Part shown: one piece after another, positions 25,131 through 37,200 of the stretch
Position numbering within the stretch: position 1 is the stretch's first letter
How the letters are laid out: every line of letters begins with the position of its first letter
Assembly: GCA_032622095.1 (NCBI GenBank)
Contig: CP136061.1
Location: forward strand, 94,423,345-94,487,344
DNA: 64,000 bases
Origin: Siphonodentalium dalli
Lineage: Eukaryota > Mollusca > Scaphopoda > Gadilida > Siphonodentaliidae
Direction of reading: 5' to 3'
The notes under the pieces: model-generated
Database searches by the model: none
Told to the model about the DNA's origin: nothing
The model's input: the letters and a program-made list of their open reading frames with translations, nothing else
Program-made: the position numbers and the translations under genes

Positions 25131-25580
25131 TTCATTAACTTGTGCTCACGAGAAGTCTCTTTCTAGTGAATGTCATGCTCGCTATTTATAATAGACATGA
25201 ATACGCATATGAGTCACATCAAGGCTACGAGATTAAGACTTTTTATTTGGAGCCAGCTGAGGAAAATAAAGTAATGTCGGATCGCATATTGCTATACTGT
25301 ACAGGTTTAATTTCCATATCTGTGTACCACACATTACATGATTTAAATTGCCTTTCCGCCTATCCAACTTTCCTTCCGTCTGTCTGTGTGCCTAACTATA
25401 GTAGCCGACTCACAATGCCTCGGTATTTTCTTATCGTCAACATGTCTTATTCTCAGTTGCGTTGTGGTATCGATGTTGGGGAAGGGTCGCCTTAGAAATT
25501 AACTCCACATTTAAAATAATGTTGTTTTGAGTATAATTCCATATTTTGACATCCAGCTATCGGAGATGATAATATATACA
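25131..25580. other. Non-coding; one open frame judged unsupported
   Basis: A 117-codon open frame (25142-25495) has no recognisable domain and starts within the tail of a dispersed repeat. It is not called a gene. Confidence 0.4.
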
Positions 25581-25589
25581 TATATGTAT

Positions 25590-25690
25590 ATATAGAGGGA
25601 GAGAGAGGATGAGAGGGAAGGGTGAGAGGGAGAGAGAGAGAGTGGGAGAGAGTGAGGAAGGGAGAGAGAGAGAGAGGGGGGGGGGGGAGG
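25590..25690 (+). repeat. GA-rich microsatellite
   Basis: About 100 bp of (GA)n/(GGGA)n ending in a G run. Confidence 0.9.
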
Positions 25691-25980
25691 ATATACAATC
25701 TCTAATGAGTTTATTCGAGGTGATCTTAGCGAGGCTTGAACCGACTTTAATGGACGAGGTTAATAAATTGCATATAATTGGGACGAATTTGAAATCCACT
25801 TGATCACATAACCACATTTTAACAAGGAAAACCAGGGAAAACGAGCTAAAAAGAAAACTGCGATTAAAAAAAATAATATTGATTTCCTTACCACAACATA
25901 AGAGGAAGTAAAGACACCTTCGAGACAAAATAATGTTCCATTTTAAATGTGTCTTTCATTTTGGCAAAATTGTATATATT
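25690..25980. repeat. Dispersed repeat K, copy 2
   Basis: Diverged direct copy of about 3186-3510. Confidence 0.6.
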
Positions 25981-27756
25981 GTATCATTAAAAGAGCCACT
26001 GCATATTTCCTTATATCCACTAAATGGCGAATAGGTGCGTGCTTCCCGGGATACTTGACATCACATCAGCAATCACCGCGCGGATTAATACTATTTTCGA
26101 AAAGCCTCGCATGACACCAACACTAGATATTGCAAAATTTTTTCCAACTTCTTTGCATTGACGAAAATAGATACAACAACAGAGGCAAATTGTGGGACTT
26201 TATTTTTTCGTCGCCAGCCAGAGTGTGCTATACTGTCGCATACGTTTGTGAAGCGTCTCGGCCGACGCCGTAAATATATCCATTCTGCATGCATTTTCAG
26301 CTTCTTTTAAGGATTTTGATATTTAAAAAAAAGGTATAAACACAGTTAATAAACTCGTTTTATAAAATGTTATATCCCAACATAACTCATTGGGGATCCT
26401 CTATATAAATCATTATTATCCGTCCTTAATTACCACTATATATTTTCCGTGAACGCGGGCATGTATTGCATGAATATTCATAAATCCATATATGGAATGC
26501 ACCTCCAGAACTTTGACATGTAGACTAAAACTGCAATTTTTCTGTTATCTATCCCTTTAATTTTAATTTTTTTTAAAGTGTTGCTCATTATTTTTCAGTT
26601 TCTGTTAACCACACCCGCCCCCTCTTTCGAAGAATTTTAACTATAATACTTTCATACAAACACCTTTATAAAAGTAACTAAACGATCAATAATTTTTTCG
26701 AGGACATCTTTATATGTAGGGCCTACCTGCTAATCAGAATATGACTAAAATAACTCATGTTATGGTAGGCTAAGTGGTGACATTTTCGTATGAACAAGTC
26801 AACTTTACAGAAATTACAAAACCGCTGGGTGCACTAAGAAGGAAAATGTTCAGGTACATGTAAGTTGGGAATTTTGTCATGTTCTAATCTAAGAAGGCTC
26901 GTTTAGCGACAAATATCTTATGTGACTTGGTCTCTATATCTTCACATGTGGGGACCAGTAAAATGTAAATACACAGTACTGTATTGAATCCAGGACATGT
27001 GCATTGTATAACGAAGGCACAGTTCCAAACATTATTGATGCAGCATAGTGGGCTTAAACGCAGAACTAAGCTGCCCGATCAGTGACAGATAAGTCGTATA
27101 CAAATGAAAATTCCGTTCAACGAGTCGCACAATCGTCGTTGTCATGGTCGAAGCGGGGCGTTGCCAAATAGTTGACATTTTTACTGCATTTATGTGTTTA
27201 GTTTAATCGAATATTGCGTCAACAGAGGTACGAATTTGACAAATAATATATTTATGCTTATCAAAGCTTACGTTGGATGTTAATTTTCGCACTGTTAAGG
27301 TCCCTTTGTAGCCCAAGAAATGACTTTTTGTGATCAGTTCGCGGTTTTATCTGATTATCCAGCTTTGACCGAGCCGATTGTGACTCATTTTATGTATAGA
27401 TCTCATCTACGTATGTATTCCGCGAGTCAACCTGGTGGACCTGCAAAGTCTACTCTACACGACGAATACAAGAAGAAGCCCACTTTTATCGTCCCAATTC
27501 AGTAAAAGCCCCTTTATCTAAGTTTGTCATAAAATATCACGTATAATAAGGTCGCAGAATCGTTAAACTACCGTAGCACCGTGGTTGTCAAGCCGCAGAA
27601 TCGTGAGGGGTCGTAGAATCGTCGAAACGATTGTGCCGTGTGTTATTGCAACAAAATAATGGTTACCACTGTCAACTATGGTATGAAATTTCCCCAAACT
27701 TGTTATTTTGTTCCAACAAAATATGGCCGTACTATCACTAAGTGTCACGAAATGTT
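25981..27756. other. Intergenic sequence without recognised feature
   Basis: About 1.8 kb. Three copies of GTCGCAGAATCGT or GTCGTAGAATCGT lie at about 27551-27620. No gene is supported: the 61-codon frame at 27320-27505 has no recognised similarity. Confidence 0.4.
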
Positions 27757-27897
27757 AAAGTATTACCACTTGATTGTAGAGTTATCCATATTTATCCGCA
27801 ATTTTGTCCGAGACCCTCCGTTTGACTACGTACGTGTTTCTGTGCCATATTACACATCTCGAGAAATAACAAACTTGATCGGATTAAGTACCTTTAA
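27757..27897. mobile_element. Foldback MITE A, partial right arm
   Basis: From TACCACTTGATTGTAGAGTT to GATCGGATTAAGTACCT + TTAA, with strong divergence. Confidence 0.6.
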
Positions 27898-27961
27898 TCT
27901 GTAGCTGTAGATACTGCAGTGCAGGAACCTTTCGGTTATAGGTGCTACCACGGTAACCAGG

Positions 27962-28363
27962 GCTTACCTGACGCCAAGCATACACTTTAGGCTATTGGAA
28001 CAAGACGGCTGTCAATCAAGACTACTACCACGGTCGTGTAGGTTACAAACAACTAATTATATAGAGTTACGCTTCTTGAATTTGTGTAGGGGAAACTCGA
28101 GTCAGCATAAACAAAAATTATGGCTGCTGATTGGTTGATTATCATTGAGGGAAATATCCCTAATCGGGAACAGAAAATCATAGCCTACGTAAATATGGCG
28201 ATCGTGTATGTTTAGATGTCCAGGAAGAGTCTGGTGGCGTCCAGAAGTTACGGAAAGGGTCTGGGTATTTTTATGCTGCTGATTTTTGTGCAGTAAATGT
28301 GGTAGTTGTGGAAATGCAAGATTATCGTTTGAAAAAAATACCGAAAAGGGCGCGTTTGTTGTC
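27962..28363 (+). repeat. Segmental repeat J, copy 1
   Basis: 28039-28363 is a near-identical direct copy of 28869-29279, the latter with an extra 87 bp. The first about 60 bp (27962-28023) recur near-identically at about 30432-30495. Confidence 0.85.
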
Positions 28364-28868
28364 TATTTCAAATCCAATTAAACATTGTATTGTTCAAAAT
28401 TAGATAAATTCCTTAAAACGTATGGTCGATATACGTGACTAGTTTTCAAAACTTATACATATTACTTTCTATCGTGTGCGTTATGCACGCGAGTCGGTTT
28501 TTACAAATTAAATTATGATGAAAAACCCTGAATTTGGGGTGTGGTCACATTTGTGGTCATAATTTCCCCATTAGTGAGTGGATGGACATGGGACATGCGA
28601 CACTGTGCAGTATATATGTCTACGACAAGCTTAACATGAGACATTAGTATCTTTTCTAATAAACTGCGCTTCCAGATTTATCAAGACTCTATTACTGGTG
28701 TCATTTCTTATCCAATTGTTAATTTTAAAACGGGGTATGTGGGTTAAATGACCGCTGGGACATAATAGGATATACAATGGCTCCTATATTTCTATTGTAT
28801 CACGGTAAAGCTTCTTTTGTAAAATTGGCGCGGTTTACACGATCAAACTTCAATTTTCTTTTCAATTA

Positions 28869-29279
28869 TAGGTTGCAAACAACTAATTATATAGAGTTAC
28901 GCTTCTTGAATTTGTGTAGGGAAACTCGAGTCAGCATAAACAAAAATTCTGGCTGCTGATTGGTTGATTATCATTGAGGGAAATATTCCTAATCGGGAAC
29001 AGAAAATCATAGCCTACGTAAATATGGCGATCGTGTATGTTTAGATGTCCAGGAAGAGTCTGGTGGCGTCCAGAAGTTACGGAAAGGGTCTGGGTATTTT
29101 TCAGTCTATGTAAACATACACTCAGATTCATACTGATACTATTTGTTTTATATGTGGGTATGTAGTTTACTCCAGACTGGGTATTTTTATGCTGCTGATT
29201 TTTGTGCAGTAAATGGGGTAGTTGTGGAAATGCAAGATTATCGTTTGAAAAAAATACCGAAAAGGGCGCGTTTGTTGTC
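28869..29279 (+). repeat. Segmental repeat J, copy 2 with 87-bp insertion
   Basis: Same sequence as 28039-28363 apart from a few substitutions and an 87-bp insert ending at 29188. The string CTGGGTATTTTT is present on both sides of the insert (29090-29101 and 29177-29188). Confidence 0.85.
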
Positions 29280-30430
29280 ACATACTGGTTCAGAGGATGA
29301 CGTTCTAAGGGAAAATTGACCACTTGAAGTTCAAATAGGTCAAACCCATGGCCGGCGGGACTTTTAGTTAACACTGTCGCCTATGGAAAATAATTAGTTG
29401 TGTGTAACCTGTAACTTTATAACCCTGTGGTGACTCCAGTAGCTTCACCAAAGCGTGTGTACACGGGTCAGCCATTAATGTCCGAGCCAGATCGGACAGC
29501 GTACTGCACCCACAATATACCTGGACAAATGATGTAATGGGGGGGGGAGTCGATCGACATTTAGCATTCGGATATTTATTCAGTGCTGTCGAATGAGACT
29601 TTTCAGCCTGACAAACTTGGTATCTGACCGAGTTCTGATTTTTGTCAGAATACCCTGACCAGGTTAATTGCGACCCCCGGCTAGACGCCACATCCGTCCA
29701 ATCTCGCTATACTCTTGATGAGAGTAGCGAGATTGGACGGATGTGGCGTCTAACACCCGGCCCGCTAACACGAGAGACCAGTTCGCTACCAGGCTTCATC
29801 TCGGCTACCGACTTCCCGATTTAAAGCCCTGTGCATTCGGAATCGGCCCGCAAAGCCACTTGGCGGTTTGCGCTCCAAAATGCACCTACTAAAATTCGCT
29901 TTTGAATTTTTCCCGATATCGAAATATATAGGTCGATAAATACTCGAACTACATTTCTATATAGGGGCATGATATGTCACATAAAGACGCATTGAAGTCA
30001 TCGTGTTTGGGTCATTAACAAACATCAGCCTGGAATGGGACAGAAAAGAGCGTTCCGTGTTAGTATATTCCTGATTTGGTAGAAATAAAGAGCGTTTGTT
30101 TCACTTCCAGAGCATATGAAGCCGGTATATTTAGTAAATCTTGTATTTTGCTTGTACCTCCTTCCAAATTACGTAGACAAAATTTGGAAGCTCGAATGAG
30201 CCATGCATGCCCGTTTAATCCTTTACAATACGTGACGCATTGTCACTAACTCGCGGCCATATTTAATCCATTAGGTTCCGTGGTTTTAGTGATACAGGTC
30301 AAAGTTCTGGAGTAGCATTTCCATGTTTGGAAATCATGAATATTCAAAAGCTCCACATTATGGAAACGCTACTCCATAACTATGAAATGTAGCACTACAA
30401 ATAGAACCGGGGCTGGACGAACCTTAACCA
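29280..30430. other. Intergenic, with one strong hairpin
   Basis: Apart from the hairpin at 29682-29752, nothing is recognised. A short string pair AAGAGCGTT ... TTCCTGAT ... AAATAAAGAGCGTT at about 30042-30095 resembles 799-850. Confidence 0.45.
29682..29752 (+). repeat. Perfect 27-bp-arm hairpin
   Basis: The arms 29682-29708 and 29726-29752 are perfectly complementary (TAGACGCCACATCC / GGATGTGGCGTCTA at the ends). The 17-nt spacer can extend the stem by ACTCT / AGAGT. GC content is above the local average. It could be a small foldback element or a hairpin RNA source; no nearby copy was found. Confidence 0.85.
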
Positions 30431-30840
30431 GGGCTTACCTGACTCCAAGCATACACTTTAGTCTATTGGAACAAGACGGCTGTCAATCAAGACTAGACGA
30501 ACCTCTGAAACCCACGAACTGGTTTCAGGGGCGCCGGAAGCATCCAAGGGCAGGGGGGGGGCAGAGCCTGCAAAAAGGGCACTTTTCTGCAAAAAAGGGT
30601 ATTTTCTCCGCAAACTCGGGGAAAATAACCATAAATTCATTGTGGCAAAAATCCCTATTTTAATGGTATTTGTCGGTTTTTATGGCCGTTTTGTGATAGA
30701 ATTGACAAAAAATTAATATTCCTTGTGAAATTGGTGGTATTTGGACCAAAAAAAGTCACATTTTGCTATAAAAACACGAGATTAAACACACAAAAAGCAT
30801 TTTCTGTCTCCAGAAAAAGGACAATTCCTGCCCCCGCGGT

Positions 30841-32224
30841 GTGTTGGTAGATGTGGGGATTGAGGGTGAGGAGATGGAGGTTGAGGAACGAGGTAGCGTG
30901 GTTAATAAATGTTGTGAGTCGAGCGATGTGCTGGTAGATGTGGCTGTGAGGGATCGGGATATATGTGAGGAGATATGTGAGGAGATAGTGGTTGAACAAG
31001 GCGGTAGCGTGGTTAATGAATGTTGTGAGTCGAGTGGTGTGCTGGTAGATGTGGCTGTGAGGGATCGGGAGATATTTGAGGAGATATGTGAGGAGATAGT
31101 GGTTGAACAAGGTGGTAGCGTGGTTAATGAATGTTGTGAGTCGAGTGGTGTGCTGTTAGATGCGGTTGTGAGAGATCGGGAGATATGCGAGGAGACATGT
31201 GAGGAGATAGTGGTTGAACAAGGTAGTAGCGTGGTTAATGAATGTTGTGAGTCGAGCGGTGTGTTGGTAGATGTGGGGATTGGGGGTGAGAAGATGGAGG
31301 TTGAGGAACGAGGTAGCGTGGTTAATGAATGTTGTGAGTCGAGTGGTGTGCTGGTAGATGTGGCTGTGAGGGATCGGGAGATATGTGATGAGATATGTGA
31401 GGAGATAGTGGTTGAACAAGGTGGTAGCGTGGTTAATGCATCTTGTGAGTCGAGCGATGTGGTCGTTGAGGGTGAGGAGATATGCACGATTGCGGAGGCA
31501 GATCCAGTTTGTAGCGAGATTAGCGCGTTTGAGTTTGATGTTGCAGCGGAAGTGGTTGTGGGTGGTGAGGAGATATGTGAGGAGGTGGAGGTCGAGCAAG
31601 GTAGCGTGGTCAGTGAAAGTTGTGAGCAGAGTGGTGTGCGCGTCGACGTGACTGTTGTTGATGAGGACATAGTTGATGGAAGCTGATGTGAACACGATTA
31701 TTGCAAGAATTATGAGTCGAGCATACACCAAGGTTCACATGTAGAGGTTGCCGCGGAAATACGGGGCGAGCAGATATGTAAGAAGACGGTGGTTGAGCAA
31801 GGTGGTAGCGTGGTTAATGAATGCGGCGTGCATGATGCGGGTGTAGTTTTTGGAGATATGTGAGGAGATGAAGGCTGAGAAAGGTAGAGGCGTGGTTGTA
31901 TAGGTAGGTCCGATGAGTGAGTGTTGTGCGAATAGCACGATTCCTGGTGTGAATAAGTGCGTACTGGTTGAGTATCAGAAATTCATATACCCTGGTATTG
32001 TAGAAGAAATGTCTGAGCGTGAATTGCTTGTTAAATGCATGAAGCGTGTTGGCGTTAAATATTCTAACTGCTTTTGCTGGCCGAAAAAATGTAATGCCAT
32101 TTCTTGGTATAATTATGATGAAGTGATCTCGTTTATTCCAGATCCACAACTGATCGAGGGGTCTCATTCACATGTCGCTGTTGGGGAATGTGCGTGGGAC
32201 TCGGCGATGAGTAAACTGTTTTAA
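30841..32224 (+). pseudogene. Decayed gene: acidic 37-residue repeats plus C-terminal domain
   Basis: From 30841 to 31686 one frame codes for about seven repeats of 37 residues (111 bp), each around VDVAVRDREICEEICEEI, then VVEQGGSVVNECCESSGVL. The frame is lost near 31686. Repeat-like codons continue in another frame to a stop near 31861, then shift again. The last piece (31913-32224) starts with a repeat remnant (SECCANS) and ends with a compact domain: KCVLVEYQKFIYPGIVEEM, LLVKCM, CFCWPKK, WYNYDEVISFI. Similar short domains (x-Y-P-G-x-V-x-E ... F-x-W-P ... D-V) occur at the ends of many transposon-derived invertebrate proteins; this is from memory and not checked. Repeat cysteines and glutamates dominate. 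The antisense strand is also open (Ser/Thr-rich) but this is a repeat shadow. Start and upstream exons are unknown. Confidence 0.55.
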
Positions 32225-34330
32225 AAGTTATCATTACTTCACCTCACTAATATACTTTTTTATATGTGAATATAATCACAGGGCCCAGAAAAAATGTACT
32301 TATGGAACATGTACTTATATTTATGAAACACGGACATGCACTTGTTTTAATTTATCTCAACCGAGCACAAAGCTAAACGAGACGGTATATACGAAAGGGT
32401 TTCAAATATACAATGTGTGCTAATTTACATGTATCCGGATAATCCCATAGCATATCCCTGTCGTACGTTACTCGAATCTATCACAATAGTTTAACCTACA
32501 CACAATATTCTTTATCCTTACATATTGTCCAGTACGCGGGCACCTCTTCACCACATAGTTGTATTATATTTAAACACAAACGAATGTTAGTGTACGTTCA
32601 TATTATTTCATCTGATAAAGCAAGGGATAGAGTGTTCACCCGACTATAACCAATGTCTATCGTGTAACGACAATTTATTTACTATAGCACAAGACACGAT
32701 GGTATTCAGTTAACACATATGTGTACTAAATGTGTAAAAAAAACAGTGGGGCATTTATTATGAAAAGAAATTCCACAAATTGAACCTCGTTTTATATAAT
32801 AGCCTGTATATATGCTATGCGCCTTTTTTTGTCAATCGTGTAATCTTTACTGTAACGCACATCATATATTGATATAGAAATACGCGTCAGAAAACATCAT
32901 TAAGTATTTGGGACATGAATTCTCGCGAGAATCGCCATAATATTGAATTTGCACTGATGCCAGTACATGATTATGATACCTATATGTCTACAAATGACAT
33001 TTCGCATATGACTGTCAGTTGTGTAACGTTGTGGTCCTTACTGTACCAAAGCCTATTCCCACATCGTATACCAAACGTCAGATATCCTGATTGTGTAGTT
33101 TGTCGCTGTATTTTCTTTATGAATAACAGGTTTTATCATCTTGTTAGCATATTTCGTAACTCTGGATTTCGACATGGCTTTTATACAGAAAATTATCAGA
33201 TATTGTCCACCCCGTAGCAAATATGTGTCTTTCGTGTTGCGCTGAAGTCCGTCGTGTAACACATATTATTTTTTCATCTATAAATGAAACGTTATATATT
33301 TCAATTCCAGTTTTGTTCAATATTTTGTGGACAAGGAGTGTCCAATTCAATATTATATTAGAAAGTGTGTGACATTTGATTATCTTGATTTAATAAAGTT
33401 TAATGTTGTGTTGAAAGTAAATTTTTCTGAGAAATATGTTTTCCATTGTGGCCCCCATAGAAAACCAGCTATACAAAGGGTAAATGTTTTCTCGATCTAT
33501 TCATCACCGGTCAATACTCAATTCGGATCAAAAAGTACTCCAATATCTCTATTCTGAAAAATGATATACCAGATGACAATACTGTTACAGAAGAGACATA
33601 ATTTCCAGACATCCACCATTCATAGCATCATAAAATATCAGTGCTGGATGTTTAAGCTCGAACATCAGTCGTTTCTTCCAGTTCAATAGCTATATATCTC
33701 GAAATGATAACAACTTTCCCCATTATCGGAACAAAAACAAATGCCATGTGGCATATCTGTAATTTTGACCAAAATTGATATTGACTCATATACTAATTAA
33801 ATGCAGTGACTGCCGATGGCGAAATCGTTTATTTCGACACGACTCAGTCTCATTTCGCTGACATTTGTCAATATATGCACATAACATGTAGAATTTAAGG
33901 TAATAGAAAATAGTTTGACTTTTATATATCAATACTATCGGATTCAGCATTCAATGATGCATGCATATATCGCAAGATGCCAGTGATGATAGCCGTCTGA
34001 AGTCGACAGAAGTAGCAATGTAACTTATACCGATTGTATAGATGGGAAACTACATAGTACATCCCTGCCAGTCATTTTTGAGTCCTTCGTGTATTCTCGC
34101 CATAACAGAAAAGCCCAACACCAAAAAAACAAAAAACACGCGTGGTCTGGAATTCTACGGGTTCACAACAAACGCTAAAACCAGCGGGTGTCTATAACCG
34201 GGTATTAGGAAAATTTCGGAAACGAAATACTCTGAATGATAACGTCTCAGCCGACTGAGCCGCCATATTTCGTCAGCCACGAACGTCGTGACTAAGCCGG
34301 CTTAGCTAGATAACCAGCTACAAAAATTGG
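32225..34330. other. AT-rich intergenic stretch
   Basis: No exon, TIR pair or tandem array recognised. A 100-codon frame at 32915-33217 has no recognisable features and lies in AT-rich DNA. Confidence 0.4.
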
Positions 34331-35959
34331 TTGAGCCAGCCGGGGGGGGGGGGGTCTGAACAAAAATTGCACACCAAATTTTTTTTTTCCGGCCAGAGGG
34401 ATCCACCACCCCAAAAATTATTGTTTTCCTCCAATATTTTGGGGACCCACCCCCTCTTTCTCATGTTTTTATCAAAATTCAAAGTTTTTTTTAGCCGTTC
34501 TTCAATAACTGTGTTAACTGTCTTACTAATTGGTAAACACAGATCAGAAAAAAACTAAAAATAAACTGTATTTCCAGACGTTTCCTGGTGTTTTAAGTAT
34601 CTAATAACAATAATAAAGCATTGTGTAGGTACATTATGTATGTCACAAATCGCCCTATAGACCCCATTATAGCCTTAATAAATCGAGTGTGTTGTGTCTG
34701 ACAGAGAACACTGACCAGTGTAAATAGTGGTAACAGGTCAGGGGTTCCACAAATATTTGTAGATGACCAAAGAACTCTTTTAAGTCTTCTCCACCGGGTG
34801 GGGTGGGGTGGGGTGTGGGAGGGGAATTGTTTTTGGTTAGATATACACATAGATATATGGTTATTATACCGCCCAATATTAGTCGGCGGGTATATAGTTG
34901 ACGTCTCGAGTCGTCCGTCCGTACAATCATTTTGCATTATAACTCAAGAGTCGGTTGTCATATTTTTATGCCCTATGGCATGGTGACGGACCAGAAATGG
35001 GGAACGAATATGCATAATATCACGGGTTGTGACTATTAATGCCTACCAGAGTTATGGGCCCTGTTCGTCTTCATGAAATTCAGGCCGTACAAAGCTTTTG
35101 CATATAAGTTAAGTGTCGGTTGTCGAATTTTTATGTGGTTTGGTGATAGACCAGAATGAAGAATTGAATGTCATTTCTTAATGCATCTGAATGCATCACT
35201 TTATTTCAGTTCATCTATTTGTAAGTGATAACAGTATACAATTATTATTTTAGTTTAGTCTTGTTGAGCAGTAAAGCTCCAAGATGAAGTTCGGAAATTC
35301 AATGAGAATAGCGTCACCTTCAGTTGGGATTGTCTGGGCAGTAAACAGTTAACGGTCATTCATCATGACCAATTCAGTTTTATTTGGATAATTGTTGCAA
35401 ATTAACATTACTTGCAATCATTCAAGATGAGAAATAACCAGAAGGAATGAATTTGATTACATGCCAGGACAAGACAGCATTTCAGACATTAGAAATTTAT
35501 GAGATACCCTTTTCAATTTCATGTTATGCAACAATCATGTTAATGATATATAGTCATCATTGAGTATTCACCATGTAGTATCCAATTTGTGATACAGTTT
35601 TTATGTTTTATTACTTTTATTCAAGTAATACAACTGGGTAATATATTAATTGTGTTACTAAATATTTCTTCCGCTGATAAGTTTCCTGAACGCTATTACG
35701 GTGGTCCACTGTGAAGTGGTCCGGGATCCTGTGAAATCCAGAATGTTGCTAAATCTGAGGCTAAAGAGTCACTATATCTGCTATATATAGCTATATAGAA
35801 AAAAATTACAAGCACGTTTTTTTCCGCCTCTGGACCACCCACACACCCCGCCCCTATATACTGAATTTCTTTTGTAGACACCCCCCCCCCCTTCTTAGAC
35901 TACACAACAGGCCTCTTTTTGTTGTAATGTTTTCTTCTATTCAACTTTAAGAAGATATT
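34331..35959. other. Intergenic with homopolymer runs and dispersed repeat
   Basis: Contains a G run at about 34340, a GGGTGGGGT stretch at about 34800 and a GTCCGTCCGTAC-type dispersed repeat at about 34905-35165. No gene is supported. Confidence 0.45.
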
Positions 35960-37200
35960 TAAAAAAACTTGAACATCTATATGAAACTTTTTGTAATTTT
36001 GTATGCAGACGACACCGTGCTGATGGCAGACACACCTGCAAAATTACAAAAAGCTTTGGATTCCTTCTATAAGTACTGTGAAATGTGGAAATTAACAGTT
36101 AATATCGATAAAACCAAAATATTGTTGATATCCAAACGTAGCCTTCTAAAAAACAGAAAAAAATTCTATAATGGGAGGGAAATTGAAGTTGTTAAAAAAT
36201 TTAATTATCTGGGAATTATACATACTAAATCTGGCTCATATTCTGAAGCAAAGAAGGTGCTTGTAAACAAAGCCACTAACGCCATGTACGCCATAGTCAC
36301 CAAATCAAGAGCACACTGCCTTTCGGTAAAAGACCAATTTGATTTATTTGATGCACAAGTTGCACCCATACTTGCCTATGGGAGTGAAATTTGGGGCACA
36401 GGAAACAATGATATAATTGGGAACATACATAGAAAATTTTGTAAGTTTGTTTTTACAGCTAAAACCATCCACATGTAATTATATGTTATACGGAGAGAGC
36501 GGCCGAATGCCAATTGATGTATTAATAACCATGCGTGTGATAAAGTATTGGTTGAAAGTCGTAAATATGAATTGTAATAGATATTGTAAAATATTATATA
36601 TGTTAGCGCTTAAACTCAGTAATGTCGCATCCTCTAATTTCACATGGATAAACAAAGTTAAGCAAATTTTAACAGAATGTGGTCAGATTCACTTAATAAA
36701 TATAGATAAAATTCAATGTACTGAACGATTACTCTCGTACATTAATAGAGTGCTACCTTATTGGTAGATTCCATGATAAATGGAAGACTGATATAGACGC
36801 CTCGGGTAGTAGGGGAATTATATACAAAATGTTCAAACATGATATCCATTTTGAAGATTACTTGAATGTTCTTGACACCAGAAACCGGTTAACATTATGT
36901 AGATTTCGTACATGTAATCATCATCTACCCATAGAGACAGGCCGGTGGAATAATATTGATCTAGCTGACAGAATATGCCCAAAGTGTCACAAAAGCAGTC
37001 TTGGTGATGAATTTCACTATTTAATGGAATGTGAATTCTTTATGGATGTAAGAAAACGCTTTTTACAACCAAAATATTTTAGAAGAAAAGATGCTACTGC
37101 GATGAATGAAATTCTTAACATGAAGAATCACACACTACTCCGCAGACTATGTTCTTTCATCAGGATCATCACGAACGTTTTCTCAGATCACAATTAATGC
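35960..37200 (+). mobile_element. 5'-truncated LINE with broken reverse transcriptase
   Basis: The 3' part of a non-LTR retrotransposon. The first frame (35969-36478) carries the RT active-site motif in LFVILYADDTVLMAD, then KLTVNIDKTKILLIS and FNYLGIIHTKSG, typical of the RT palm end and thumb. Coding continues in a second frame (36417-36767) and a third (about 36775-37197), so two frameshifts separate them. The last part has RNRLTLCRFRTCNHHLPIE, then CPKC and HYLMEC, a C-x2-C...H-x4-C knuckle usual at the C-terminus of CR1/I/jockey-like LINEs. The N-terminal RT, endonuclease and ORF1 are absent. It is a dead copy; clade not assigned. Confidence 0.88.

Noticed and set aside
27320-27505. 61-codon open frame as an exon
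   Set aside because: No flanking splice sites fitting a known gene and no recognised similarity.
30756-31731. Minus-strand Ser/Thr-rich open frames of 304 and 191 codons
   Set aside because: They are antisense shadows of the 111-bp repeat. The plus frame leads into a recognisable C-terminal domain and the minus frames do not.
32915-33217. 100-codon open frame as a gene
   Set aside because: AT-rich surroundings, no recognisable motif, no splice or poly(A) context that stands out.
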